Made by a program: the position numbers and the translations under genes
The notes under the pieces: generated by a model
Databases searched by the model: none
What the model was told of the DNA's origin: nothing
The model's input: only the letters and a program-made list of their open reading frames with translations
Shown here: one piece after another, positions 50,623 through 59,711 of the stretch
How positions within the stretch are numbered: position 1 is the stretch's first letter
Layout: every line of letters begins with the position of its first letter
NCBI RefSeq assembly: GCF_000821185.2
Contig: NZ_CP050855.1
Coordinates: 1,240,001 to 1,304,000 of the forward strand
Reading direction: 5' to 3'
Source: Serratia symbiotica
GTDB taxonomy: Bacteria; Pseudomonadota; Gammaproteobacteria; Enterobacterales; Enterobacteriaceae
Length of the DNA: 64,000 nt

Positions 50623-51501
50623 TTACTTCAGGTACTGGCCGCAACGCAGCGCTTCAATACGCACATCGAGCGGCGGGTGTGACATGAGCAGTTCGCTGAA
50701 CGACTTGGATTTACCGTTGATGCAAAATGCCATCAAGCTGCCTGTTTCTTGCGGCTCATAGCTGGTTTTCAAACGCTGTAACGCAGCGATCATCTTCTCG
50801 CGACCCACCAGTTTGGCAGAACCTGCATCAGCATAGAACTCACGATGACGTGAGAACCACATGGTGATCATACTAGCCAGAATGCCGAACACCAGCTCCA
50901 GCACCATCGACAACGCAAAATAGATCACCGGGTTACCGTTACTTTCCTCTTCGCCATCACGGTGATTCAGGAAGCCAGCCGCCACCTGCGCGATCAGACG
51001 CGAGAGGAAGATAACGAAGGTGTTCACAATGCCTTGGATCAGTGTCATGGTCACCATATCGCCATTGGCGATATGGCTGATTTCGTGCGCAATCACTGCT
51101 TCCGCTTCGTCGCGGCTCATGCTTTGCAGCAAGCCAGTGCTAACGGCAACCAGCGAGGCATCGCGACGCGCACCAGTGGCGAAGGCGTTAATGTCAGGCG
51201 CGTGATAGATAGCAACCTGTGGCATAGCGATACCCACCTGCTGCGACTGACGGCGCACCGTATCTAGCAGCCAATTCTCAGTTTCGTTGCGCGGCTGTTC
51301 AATCACTTCCCCACCAACGGAGCGCAGCGCCATCCATTTGGACATAAGCAACGATACAAAAGCGCCGCCAAAGCCGAATAGACCGGCCATGATCATCAGG
51401 CCCTGAACACTACTAGACTGGATCCCTGTCAGGCTGAGCACCAGCCCAAAAACCAACATCACCGCCAGGTTGGTGAGTAGGAACAGAGCTATACGCATCA
51501 T
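50623..51501 (-). CDS. htpX: membrane zinc metalloprotease HtpX
   Basis: Inner-membrane protease for quality control of membrane proteins. 292 residues, M48B family: zinc site [17 protein letters not shown] with Glu catalyst, third ligand in [14 protein letters not shown], two N-terminal and two central hydrophobic segments. [15 protein letters not shown] closes the family. Often Cpx-controlled in E. coli; no clear CpxR box was seen. Confidence 0.97.
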   Translation of the reverse strand: MMRIALFLLTNLAVMLVFGLVLSLTGIQSSSVQGLMIMAGLFGFGGAFVSLLMSKWMALRSVGGEVIEQPRNETENWLLDTVRRQSQQVGIAMPQVAIYHAPDINAFATGARRDASLVAVSTGLLQSMSRDEAEAVIAHEISHIANGDMVTMTLIQGIVNTFVIFLSRLIAQVAAGFLNHRDGEEESNGNPVIYFALSMVLELVFGILASMITMWFSRHREFYADAGSAKLVGREKMIAALQRLKTSYEPQETGSLMAFCINGKSKSFSELLMSHPPLDVRIEALRCGQYLK

Positions 51502-51797
51502 AAAATATTTATTTCCTCGTAAATGTTAACAGGATACTACTTACACTACCCTAGAACGTGTGGGTATTTATCACAGTTTCAAGAATTGCGCACTATTAGC
51601 TCACTAGAAATACGAAACTTTACACAAGTGGTATGTCATCTGAGCTTAAAAATTTAAACAATTGTTACATTTAAGTAGCGTTTTTATAGGAAATCGGCAG
51701 CGCTGCTCCTTAAAGTAAGCAAAGTGCGGGTAGGGATAAAATTACCGACAAATAGGGCGAATGGCGAAAGTAAAGCCGCACAGATAACTGCCAATGC
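51502..51797. other. htpX upstream region, no gene found
   Basis: About 300 bp of AT-rich DNA that should contain the htpX promoter. No recognisable coding frame or operator. Confidence 0.4.
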
Positions 51798-51833
51798 AAA
51801 AAATGCCAGTCAGTAGCTTTACTGATTGGCATT
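51798..51833 (-). terminator. prc Rho-independent terminator
   Basis: Minus strand AATGCCAATCAGTA, loop AAGC, TACTGACTGGCATT, then a T run. 13 of 14 stem pairs match, 38 bp after the prc stop. Confidence 0.85.
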
Positions 51834-51870
51834 ACACCTGAAAGTGCGTTTTTAACGATACATTAGTGGC

Positions 51871-53919
51871 TTACCTGGCAGCCACCAACTGTTGAGTCAC
51901 CTGGTCTTTTTCAAGATGCGCCAGATCCAGCGCTATATAGACGGTTTCATCCAGATACGGATCAGGTTGCTGATAATCCTTCGGCAGATCATCTAGCGAC
52001 TTTAGCGGTTTCTTACCAGTACGCAGCAAACGATCATTGAAGCGCAGCAGGCGGGTCGCATCGTCGTCGTGGGTCTCTTTCTCACGCACGGCTAGATTGA
52101 GTGACACAATGTTGTGTTTGTCCTTCAGCGCCTTGTAATGTGCAATATCCTGCATAATGTATTGAAACTCAGGGTTCTTGGCGATGCGCTGCTGATGATC
52201 TTTCAGTAGTTTAGGTTCGAATACCGTCATATCGCCCGCTTTGATATAGTTGGTCGCTTTGATGCTGTCCCACGGCATGGCGTTATCTTCGAACGCTTCA
52301 CCAGTTTCCGCCGGATCGACGCCAGTCGGCATCAGAATATCTGGTGTCACCCCTTTACGCTGAGTGCTGCCGCCGTTGATGCGGTAGAACTTCTGGATGG
52401 TGTACTGCACCGATCCTAGTTCCGGCCACTCAGGTCGCAACATCTGATCATAAATGCGGTTCAGCGACCGATACTGCTGCACCGTACCTTTACCGAAGGT
52501 CGGCTCGCCGACGATCAGCGCACGGCCATAGTCCTGCATCGCTGCCGCAAAGATCTCGGAAGCAGAGGCGCTAAAGCGGTCAACCAACACCACCAGTGGG
52601 CCTTTATAGTAAGTGACTCCGTCAGTATCAGCGTCCTCACGTACTTTCCCGTTATTGTCACGCACCTGCACCACTGGACCGCTTGGAATGAATAAGCCGG
52701 ACAGCGATACTGCTTCGGTTAACGCACCGCCGCCATTGGTACGCAGATCGATGATCACACTTTTGACGTTCTGCTTAGCCATCTTCTGCAATTGGACTTT
52801 CACATCATCGGTCAGCCCCACGTAGAAGCCAGGGATGTCGAGCACCCCCACTTTCTCTTTGCCAACGGTCTTGATAGTCATTTTTACCGCGCGGTCTTCC
52901 AGACGGATGCGATCTCGCGTCAGAGTAACCATGCGAGTTTTGGCCCCTTTGCCGGCAGGAAGGATCTCCAGACGCACTTTGCTGCCCTTCGGCCCTTTGA
53001 TCAGGGAGACGACATCGTCCAGACGCCAGCCAATCACGTCCGCCATACCTTGGGCTTCCTTGCTGACACCCACAATACGGTCACCCACGGTGATCGCCTT
53101 GCTCTTCGCCGCCGGTCCACCCGGCACCATAGAATTAATCAAGGTATAATCATCCTCCATCTGCAACACTGCGCCAATGCCTTCCAGCGATAGGCTCATC
53201 TCGGTATTGAACTGCTCGGTATTGCGTGGGGACAGATAGTTTGTGTGTGGGTCGATTTGACGTGCAAAGGCGTTCATCGCCAACTGGAATACGTCTTCAC
53301 TGTTACTTTGCGTCAGGCGCTTGATGGCAAACTGATAACGTTTGGTCAGTGTGTCGCGGATTTGTTTGTCGGTCTTACCAGCCAGTTTGAGGTTCAACTC
53401 GTCGTAAGTGACTTTCGCATCCCACAGACTATCTAACTCAGCCTGGTCTTTCGGCCATGGCGCTTTGCTGCGGTCAAGATCGATAGTGTCGGTGCCGGTA
53501 AAGTTCATTGGCTTTTCCAGCAGCGACAACGCATAGGTGTAACGTTCAAAACGGCGTTTCAATGCCAAATTGTACAGATCGTAAAAAATATCCAACATAC
53601 CGCTTTTCAGCGCTTCACCCACCTGGGTTTTTCCGTTGGCGAACTGTGCCACATCGCAAGCCTGTAACACGTTATGACTGTAGTCCAGCATATTCAGGTA
53701 GCGATCAAAGATCTTACCTGAAAAGTCTGCATCAAGGGTAAACTGCCGATAATGAGAACGAATGAACCGCGAGGTAACACGCTCACTAACCGTAGCGTGC
53801 TGCGCTTTCTGATGCAGTTGAGGCAGTTGAGTGATACGAGTATTGGCTGTTTCCTCTCCATAACTGCCCCCCGCCCACAACAACCCCACCACTACTGTTA
53901 ATCTGACAAATTTATTCAT
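51871..53919 (-). CDS. prc: periplasmic tail-specific protease Prc/Tsp
   Basis: Degrades periplasmic proteins with hydrophobic C termini and, with NlpI, peptidoglycan hydrolases. 682 residues (E. coli 682), signal peptide to about residue 21, PDZ domain near 240-330 (LEGIGAVLQMEDDYTLINSMVPGGPA), and Ser-Lys dyad in VDRFSASASEIFAAAMQDYGR and GEPTFGKGTVQ. Lies 19 bp after proQ. Confidence 0.97.
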   Translation of the reverse strand: MNKFVRLTVVVGLLWAGGSYGEETANTRITQLPQLHQKAQHATVSERVTSRFIRSHYRQFTLDADFSGKIFDRYLNMLDYSHNVLQACDVAQFANGKTQVGEALKSGMLDIFYDLYNLALKRRFERYTYALSLLEKPMNFTGTDTIDLDRSKAPWPKDQAELDSLWDAKVTYDELNLKLAGKTDKQIRDTLTKRYQFAIKRLTQSNSEDVFQLAMNAFARQIDPHTNYLSPRNTEQFNTEMSLSLEGIGAVLQMEDDYTLINSMVPGGPAAKSKAITVGDRIVGVSKEAQGMADVIGWRLDDVVSLIKGPKGSKVRLEILPAGKGAKTRMVTLTRDRIRLEDRAVKMTIKTVGKEKVGVLDIPGFYVGLTDDVKVQLQKMAKQNVKSVIIDLRTNGGGALTEAVSLSGLFIPSGPVVQVRDNNGKVREDADTDGVTYYKGPLVVLVDRFSASASEIFAAAMQDYGRALIVGEPTFGKGTVQQYRSLNRIYDQMLRPEWPELGSVQYTIQKFYRINGGSTQRKGVTPDILMPTGVDPAETGEAFEDNAMPWDSIKATNYIKAGDMTVFEPKLLKDHQQRIAKNPEFQYIMQDIAHYKALKDKHNIVSLNLAVREKETHDDDATRLLRFNDRLLRTGKKPLKSLDDLPKDYQQPDPYLDETVYIALDLAHLEKDQVTQQLVAAR

Positions 53920-53938
53920 GCCCTAGTTGGCCTCCGTA

Positions 53939-54625
53939 TCAGAACTGCAAGTGTTCTGCGCGCACAATCATCGCCAGACCGGAGGAGAGTTGCACACGTA
54001 CACCGTCTTTCGCAATTTCAAGTACGGTGGCAACCATCACGCTCTTACCTGCCCTGACTTTGATCTCTTGGCCAATGTTCAGTTTAGAGATATCCGTCAC
54101 TGGCGCATAGCGTGGTTGGCTTTCCTCTTTGGATACTGCTCGAGATTGACGGGCTTGCTGTGGGCGCGGCTTGCGGTTCTCCGCTGCCGTTACACCTTCG
54201 CGGCGTGCAACAGGCTTTTTACCGGCTGGGCGCGGAGGGTGTGGCTCGGCACCGGCAGCATCACGCTTTTTAGCGTTTCGTTCGGCACGCTGCGCTTGAA
54301 CGCGCGCTTTGGCTTCTTCAAGTTGTTGACGAGCATGATCGACATGCTGCTGTTCCAACTCGCCGCACGCATTGCCGTCCAGATCGATGCGTTGCGCGCC
54401 AACCTTGACACCATACAGATACCGCCAACTTGACGTATACAGGCGCAAAGCCGCACGCAGTTGCGTTTTGCTGAGGTTCTCTTCCTGCACACGCTCGACC
54501 AAATCCTGAAAAATACCAATCTTCAGCGGGCGAGCTTCACCTTCGGCACTAAAACAGAGCGGAAAACGCTCGGCAAGAAAGGCAATGACTTCTTTACTAG
54601 AGTTCAACTTGGGTTGATTTTCCAT
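53939..54625 (-). CDS. proQ: RNA chaperone ProQ
   Basis: Global RNA-binding protein that stabilises sRNAs and mRNA 3' ends and affects ProP. 228 residues: N-terminal FinO domain (about 10-115, [28 protein letters not shown] and [21 protein letters not shown]), a Lys/Arg/Ala-rich linker, and a C-terminal Tudor-like domain ([18 protein letters not shown]). Standard neighbour of prc. Confidence 0.97.
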   Translation of the reverse strand: MENQPKLNSSKEVIAFLAERFPLCFSAEGEARPLKIGIFQDLVERVQEENLSKTQLRAALRLYTSSWRYLYGVKVGAQRIDLDGNACGELEQQHVDHARQQLEEAKARVQAQRAERNAKKRDAAGAEPHPPRPAGKKPVARREGVTAAENRKPRPQQARQSRAVSKEESQPRYAPVTDISKLNIGQEIKVRAGKSVMVATVLEIAKDGVRVQLSSGLAMIVRAEHLQF

Positions 54626-54720
54626 GAAATTTCCTGATTACAACGGGTTTGCCAACCAGTGCAGGCATGAACAGGCGTCATTATAATGACGCAATCGGTA
54701 AATGCCACGCTAACCGTAGA

Positions 54721-55218
54721 TCAACTTGCGGCCACAGTAATGTATTTCGCACTATCACACTGTTCCAACTGTGCACAAAGCCCCGCCACCACTGCTTTTA
54801 GGCCCTGCTCATCCTCTTTATCGAAACGTTGATAAACTGTGCTATCGATATCAAGAATGCCAATAACCCGGCCACTAACGCACAGCGGCAGCACGATTTC
54901 CGCATTACTGGCCGCATCGCAGGCGATATGGCCGGGGAACGCATGAACATCACCGACCCGTTGCACGCGGTTTTCCGCTACGGCCGTACCGCACACACCT
55001 TTGCCAACCGCAATGCGCGCACAAGCGATTTTGCCTTGAAACGGGCCGAGCACTAGCTGATTGCCATCCATCAGGTAAAAACCAACCCAGTTCACGCTGT
55101 CCAGCCGCTGGTTTAGCAGCGCGCTGGCATTGGACAGTACGGCGATAAAGTTGGTTTCCCCGTCCAGTAGCGTACTCAAATCACGTTTTAATTCCGCGTA
55201 GAATTGTTCTTTTATCAT
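54721..55218 (-). CDS. msrC: free methionine-(R)-sulfoxide reductase MsrC
   Basis: Reduces free methionine-R-sulfoxide. 165 residues, one GAF domain with the conserved cysteines in FQGKIACARIAVGKGVCGTA and the third in VHAFPGHIACDAASNAEIVLPL. Directly upstream of proQ as in E. coli. Confidence 0.95.
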   Translation of the reverse strand: MIKEQFYAELKRDLSTLLDGETNFIAVLSNASALLNQRLDSVNWVGFYLMDGNQLVLGPFQGKIACARIAVGKGVCGTAVAENRVQRVGDVHAFPGHIACDAASNAEIVLPLCVSGRVIGILDIDSTVYQRFDKEDEQGLKAVVAGLCAQLEQCDSAKYITVAAS

Positions 55219-55495
55219 GTGTTAACCATTAAACCAGCAAATATAACTACAAGCCTAAAACTGAGAACCTATAAAATAAGCACTAAATGCGTAGAGTCAC
55301 AAGGTCAATCCTCGGTTGCTTCGCAAAACGCTCCCCAGCGAGGCATGTTTGCCGAACAAATACTGCCTGCTGCATCTACCAGAGCCGAAATGGCATGCAA
55401 CACCGCTATCTTTCCACTTCCCACAGGGATTTGCGCATGCCAGTTGCACATTGTGGTAAACTCCTGCGCCTCTATTGCTGCCTGAGAGTTCGCCC

Positions 55496-56932
55496 GTGGC
55501 CAAATTCGCCGCCGTTGTTCTTCCCCCCGTTTTCCTCGATGCAATCCGAGCCGTTATGCCTGCCGAACTGTCGATGGACGATTTTATCGCCGCCTGCCAA
55601 CGCCCTCTACGCCGCAGTCTACGAGTCAATACCCTCAAGATCAGCGTCGCCGATTTTTTGACGCTGGTGCAAGCTTACGACTGGCGGTTGGAGCCGATCC
55701 CTTGGTGTGCGGAAGGCTTCTGGATTGATCGTGAAGATGAAGAACTACTGCTGGGTAGCACTGCCGAGCATTTGAGCGGCCTGTTCTATATTCAGGAAGC
55801 CAGCTCGATGCTGCCGGTCAGCGCGTTGTTTGCCGATGGCGGCAAGCCGCACCGGGTACTGGACATTGCTGCGGCACCGGGTTCCAAAACCACCCAGATT
55901 GCGGCGCTGATGAACAATCAAGGCAGCATCGTCGCCAACGAGTACTCCTCCAGCCGGGTCAAGGTACTGCATGCCAACCTAAGCCGTTGTGGGGTGAAAA
56001 ACGTCGCTCTAACCCATTTTGATGGCCGGGTGTTCGGCGCTGCACTACCGGAAAGCTTTGACGCCATTCTGCTGGATGCGCCCTGCTCCGGCGAAGGTGT
56101 GGTACGCAAAGATCCAGACGCCATGAGCAACTGGTCGCCAGAAAGCGTTGCCGAGATCGCCGACACCCAACGCGAATTGATCGACAGCGCTCTCCACGCG
56201 CTGGTACCGGGCGGCGTGATGGTCTATTCCACCTGTACCCTCAACGCGCAGGAAAATCAACAAATTGTCCAATGGTTGCTGACAACATACGGCAACGCAG
56301 TCAGCGTCGAACCGCTCGGCGAGCTGTTCCCTGGCGCACAACAAGCACTCACTGCTGAGGGTTTTCTGCATGTGTTCCCACAAATTTACGACAGCGAGGG
56401 TTTCTTCGTGGCACGGTTGCGCAAGAACCATACCATCACTCCACCAGCAAAACCGCACTATAAACTGGGTAAATTTCCGTTCACCCCGCTCTCTGGTAAA
56501 GAGTCGGCCGAGATCAGCCAAGCAGCAGCGGCTTTAGGCTTGGCCTGGGATGAAACCAGCCAGTTGTGGGCGCGGGATAAAGAAATATGGCTATTCCCAA
56601 CAGAGCTAGAGCCATTGATCGGCAAAGTACGTTTTTCACGCATCGGCTTGAAGCTCGCAGAACGTTTTTCGAAAGGTTTCCGCTGGCAACATGAGGCGGT
56701 GATTGCCTTGGCAAGCGCGGATGGCAAACTCCGTTTTGAGTTGGATGCCACATTAGCTCAGGAGTGGTATCACGGCCGCGATCTCTACCCGCAGCAGCCA
56801 CCGGAATGCGACGAGTGCATTGTGACCTATCAACAACAGCCGCTGGGCATCGCCAAGCGCATTGGTAGCCGGATAAAAAACAGCCTGCCGCGTGATCTGG
56901 TGCGCAATGGTGCGCTGGATTTTCATCTATGA
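55496..56932 (+). CDS. rsmF: 16S rRNA m5C1407 methyltransferase RsmF
   Basis: 478 residues (E. coli 479) from GTG 55496 ([13 protein letters not shown]), preceded by TGAGAG; a TTG 21 bp upstream is less likely. NOL1/NOP2/Sun family: SAM site [18 protein letters not shown], first Cys in [16 protein letters not shown] and catalytic Cys in [14 protein letters not shown]-terminal PUA-like region. In E. coli letA-letB lie between msrC and rsmF; here the gap is 277 bp with no recognisable remnant. Confidence 0.96.
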   Translation: MAKFAAVVLPPVFLDAIRAVMPAELSMDDFIAACQRPLRRSLRVNTLKISVADFLTLVQAYDWRLEPIPWCAEGFWIDREDEELLLGSTAEHLSGLFYIQEASSMLPVSALFADGGKPHRVLDIAAAPGSKTTQIAALMNNQGSIVANEYSSSRVKVLHANLSRCGVKNVALTHFDGRVFGAALPESFDAILLDAPCSGEGVVRKDPDAMSNWSPESVAEIADTQRELIDSALHALVPGGVMVYSTCTLNAQENQQIVQWLLTTYGNAVSVEPLGELFPGAQQALTAEGFLHVFPQIYDSEGFFVARLRKNHTITPPAKPHYKLGKFPFTPLSGKESAEISQAAAALGLAWDETSQLWARDKEIWLFPTELEPLIGKVRFSRIGLKLAERFSKGFRWQHEAVIALASADGKLRFELDATLAQEWYHGRDLYPQQPPECDECIVTYQQQPLGIAKRIGSRIKNSLPRDLVRNGALDFHL

Positions 56933-56936
56933 CTCA

Positions 56937-57084
56937 GAACCTATCCCATAGGCTATTTATTTTATTTGCCATTTTGGTTCTGAGCTGTAATCACCATCCT
57001 CACGGACTCCCTGTACACTGCGGTTGTTATGCGCTTTGCTGATCAAAACTGGCTGCAATAATGTACGCCTACTGGGATAGGTTC
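56937..57084 (+). repeat. MITE-like repeat, copy C
   Basis: 148 bp from GAACCTATCCCATAGGCT to CTACTGGGATAGGTTC, the best-matched terminal inverted repeats of the set, 4 bp after the rsmF stop. The interior (CATCCTCACGGACTCCCTGTA, shared in part with A, B and D) has no frame. Flanks CTCA/TTAC do not give a clean duplication. Confidence 0.82.
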
Positions 57085-57351
57085 TTACTTCCCATACCGA
57101 TAGGTATTTCTACTGGAGAAAGATAAGAACCAATGATGATTATGTAACCATCAATTAGCATGATAACCATTTATCGCATTTTTTATCAGGCTGTAAGATA
57201 CAGAAAATCGGCAAAGTAAAAATTTTTAGTCTACTATCAAGACAATTTGGTATTCTTATTCTATTAATTAAACTGTAAGTAAATTAATGTGTTTAACTCA
57301 AGTCTAGGTGGCGTCATTAAGAGTTTTCTATTAACGTAGTAAGGAAATAAT
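57085..57351 (+). promoter_or_regulatory. AT-rich leader of the csu pilus operon
   Basis: 267 bp with no gene. Its low GC compared with the neighbours suggests silencing by H-NS-like proteins. AGTAAGGAAATAAT before ATG 57352 is the ribosome binding site. The promoter itself could not be placed with confidence. Confidence 0.4.
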
Positions 57352-57870
57352 ATGAAAAAGACTCTGAAGGTATTGACCTCGGTACTCACCCTGCTTACAG
57401 CCAACGGAATAGCCAACGCCGAAGGCACTATTCAAGGCACTATGGGGGTAGACTTAACCATCGGTGCTGGCTGTGCGTTAAGCGGTAGTCCAGTCGGCAG
57501 CATCATCAGCGAGTTTGCCGGACTCAGCTTTGGGACTCATTCCTCACTGGACAAAGCCATTGAAGGTAGCGCCACCCCTTTATCTTTGGCCTGCTCCACC
57601 GGCACCCACTACAAAGTTGAGCTGGACAACGGGCGAAACGCTACCGGCGAAACCCGTCGAATGGCCAGCACCACTGGTACTTTCGTCAGCTATAAGCTGT
57701 TCCAGGATGCTACCTACTTAACCAACTGGGGCAGCGCTGCCCAAGCCATGACCAACGTCGGTACCGGTGTCGCAGTCCCATTGATCGTCTATGGACGTGT
57801 ATTGCCCGCTGCCGCCACGCCAGAGGCAGGCATTTATCAAGATACCGTCACCATGACGATCACCTGGTAA
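57352..57870 (+). CDS. Csu-type pilus major subunit, CsuA/B-like
   Basis: 172 residues, signal peptide MKKTLKVLTSVLTLLTANGIANA, one spore-coat-U (SCPU) domain of archaic chaperone-usher pili: GAGCALSGS, LSFGTHSSLDKA, LACSTGTHYKVELDNG with the paired Cys, YKLFQDATYLTNWG, and the C-terminal donor-type strand YQDTVTMTITW. First gene of the operon, by position and length the main rod subunit. Confidence 0.88.
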   Translation: MKKTLKVLTSVLTLLTANGIANAEGTIQGTMGVDLTIGAGCALSGSPVGSIISEFAGLSFGTHSSLDKAIEGSATPLSLACSTGTHYKVELDNGRNATGETRRMASTTGTFVSYKLFQDATYLTNWGSAAQAMTNVGTGVAVPLIVYGRVLPAAATPEAGIYQDTVTMTITW

Positions 57871-57872
57871 AA

Positions 57873-58376
57873 GTGCTACGGACGTTTTTTTGCTGCACCA
57901 TGCTGGCACTCTGCCCAGCGACGATGGCAGACAGCAAGACCGCCATTATTGGTATCAGCGCCACTGTGGTGAGCGCCTGTGAGGCAGGCAGCACGTCAAG
58001 CGGTAACAACAGCTTTGGCTCGCTAAACTTTGGCGCATTGTACTCTCTCAGCAGTGCCGTCAGCGCTGCCAGCCAGCAGAATGCCGGTGCCATTCGGGTA
58101 AAATGCAATAACGGCACCAGCTACACTGTCTTGCTAAGTGGCGGGCGAAGCGGCAATACCGCAGCACGCTACCTGCAGAGTGCTACCGGTCAGCGGGTGA
58201 ATTACAACCTTTATATCAGTGCCGCTCACAGCACTGTTTGGGATAATGTAACGGGCGTGTCGCAAACTGCCAACGGCGTGGATAACTGGCTGCCCATGTA
58301 TGGCCTGATACCCGCTCAAACGACCCCGCCCCCCGCCAGCTACACCGATACAGTACAGGTTACGATCAATTGGTAA
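57873..58376 (+). CDS. Csu-type pilus minor subunit, CsuA-like
   Basis: 167 residues from GTG 57873, 2 bp after the preceding stop, so translation is probably coupled. Signal peptide to about TMA, then an SCPU domain with SACEAGSTSSGNNSFGSLNFG, VKCNNGTSYTVLLSGG and YTDTVQVTINW. Stop overlaps the next start as TAATG. The role as adaptor subunit follows from csu operon order in Acinetobacter. Confidence 0.85.
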   Translation: MLRTFFCCTMLALCPATMADSKTAIIGISATVVSACEAGSTSSGNNSFGSLNFGALYSLSSAVSAASQQNAGAIRVKCNNGTSYTVLLSGGRSGNTAARYLQSATGQRVNYNLYISAAHSTVWDNVTGVSQTANGVDNWLPMYGLIPAQTTPPPASYTDTVQVTINW

Positions 58377-58930
58377 TGACAATGCGCGTTTCAATCTGCG
58401 GATTATTGTTCTGCCTCCCCCTGTGCGCGGCCTTGGGCGATATCGGCACTAACGAGATGACTAAAAGCCATCCGTTTACCGTCAACGCATCGGTGGTGAA
58501 GGGCTGCGTGCTGGGGAGCGGAGCCAGTGACACCGACACTTTCGGCAACCTGAACTTTGGTCAAATATCCTCTCTAGACAGCGATATTCGCATCGTTTCC
58601 CGTATCGGTGCCGGTTCGGTCCAGTTGCGCTGCAACCCTGAGCTGAACGTGATATTAGCACTGAGTATCGGTAACCATGTCACTGGCTCGATCACCGCTG
58701 GGCGCAAATTACAAAACGCCACTAGCGGAGAAACGCTGCTATATCAGCTTTACCAAGACAGCAACTATTCCATTTTATGGGGTGACGGTAGCAATGGCGG
58801 TATGGTGCGAACCATCACCGCTACTGGCAACACGCAAGAAATCAATGTTTACGCCCGTTTGTTTTCGAGCAGTATTCTGCCCACCAGTGGCATTTACAGC
58901 GATACCGTCTTATTGACGATAATTTATTAA
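58376..58930 (+). CDS. Csu-type pilus minor subunit, CsuB-like
   Basis: 184 residues from ATG 58376 (a second ATG lies at 58382). Signal peptide, SCPU domain with VVKGCVLGSGASDTDTFGNLNFG, QLRCNPELNVILALSIG and the end strand YSDTVLLTIIY. Third subunit gene, matching CsuB by place in the cluster. Confidence 0.85.
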   Translation: MTMRVSICGLLFCLPLCAALGDIGTNEMTKSHPFTVNASVVKGCVLGSGASDTDTFGNLNFGQISSLDSDIRIVSRIGAGSVQLRCNPELNVILALSIGNHVTGSITAGRKLQNATSGETLLYQLYQDSNYSILWGDGSNGGMVRTITATGNTQEINVYARLFSSSILPTSGIYSDTVLLTIIY

Positions 58931-58951
58931 TTTCTGAATAAGGATATAGCT

Positions 58952-59704
58952 ATGTGCACACTCTTGCGCCTGTCGCTGATGGCGGTGTGGCTTTTGACCA
59001 GCTCAAACCAAGCGCTGGCCAGCGCATCCATTCTGATCTGGCCCATCGATCCTGTGATTGAAGATCAACAACCGGGTACCGAGCTGTGGCTGGAAAATCG
59101 CGACAAGGTGCCGGTGTATATGCAAATACGCGTGTTAGGCTGGCAACAAATGGCCGACAAAGACGATTACAGCACGCAAAGCGCGGTGATAGCCAGCCCA
59201 CCAGTGGCCTCGATCGCCCCAGGTAAACGCCAGCTTATTCGCCTAATCAAACAATCGGCACCCTCAGCCGGCCAAGAGCGTGCCTATCGCGTGTTGATCG
59301 ATGAAGTACCGATGAAGGATCAGCCCATCAGTGACACGCAGATGGGGCTGAAATTCCAAATGCGTTACTCGGTGCCGCTGTTTGTCAGTGGCAAGGGCGT
59401 ATGGACTAAGCAAGTTAGCGGAAAACCACGCGATTTCACCACAGCCAGCCAGCCGCAGCTCAGTTACCGGTTGCTGCAACAAGGCAACCAGCGCTGGCTG
59501 GTAGTACGCAATCAGGGCATAGTCCATGCCCGTATTTCCAAAGTGACGATGCAGGGCAATACCCTGAATCCTGGTCTATTAGGGTACGTACTGCCCAGTT
59601 CTCAGATGCGCTTTGCCCTACCCTCAGCGGGCAATTTCAGCCATGGCAAATTGCTGGCGACGGTCAATGATAACGAGCAGCCCGTAGTCATCCCGTCTTA
59701 CTGA
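58952..59704 (+). CDS. archaic-type pilus chaperone, CsuC-like
   Basis: Periplasmic chaperone that donates a strand to subunits. 250 residues, signal peptide ending near NQALA, immunoglobulin-like PapD fold: SILIWPIDPVIEDQQPGTELWLEN, IAPGKRQLIRLIK (the conserved Arg/Lys anchor region) and QERAYRVLIDEVP. Ribosome binding site AAGGATATAGCT. It lies between subunits and usher as in csu operons. Confidence 0.9.
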   Translation: MCTLLRLSLMAVWLLTSSNQALASASILIWPIDPVIEDQQPGTELWLENRDKVPVYMQIRVLGWQQMADKDDYSTQSAVIASPPVASIAPGKRQLIRLIKQSAPSAGQERAYRVLIDEVPMKDQPISDTQMGLKFQMRYSVPLFVSGKGVWTKQVSGKPRDFTTASQPQLSYRLLQQGNQRWLVVRNQGIVHARISKVTMQGNTLNPGLLGYVLPSSQMRFALPSAGNFSHGKLLATVNDNEQPVVIPSY

Positions 59705-59711
59705 GGCCCAT

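Noticed and set aside
55219..55495. Remnant of letB between msrC and rsmF
   Set aside because: None of the six frames shows MCE-domain sequence; the frames are short and unlike it.
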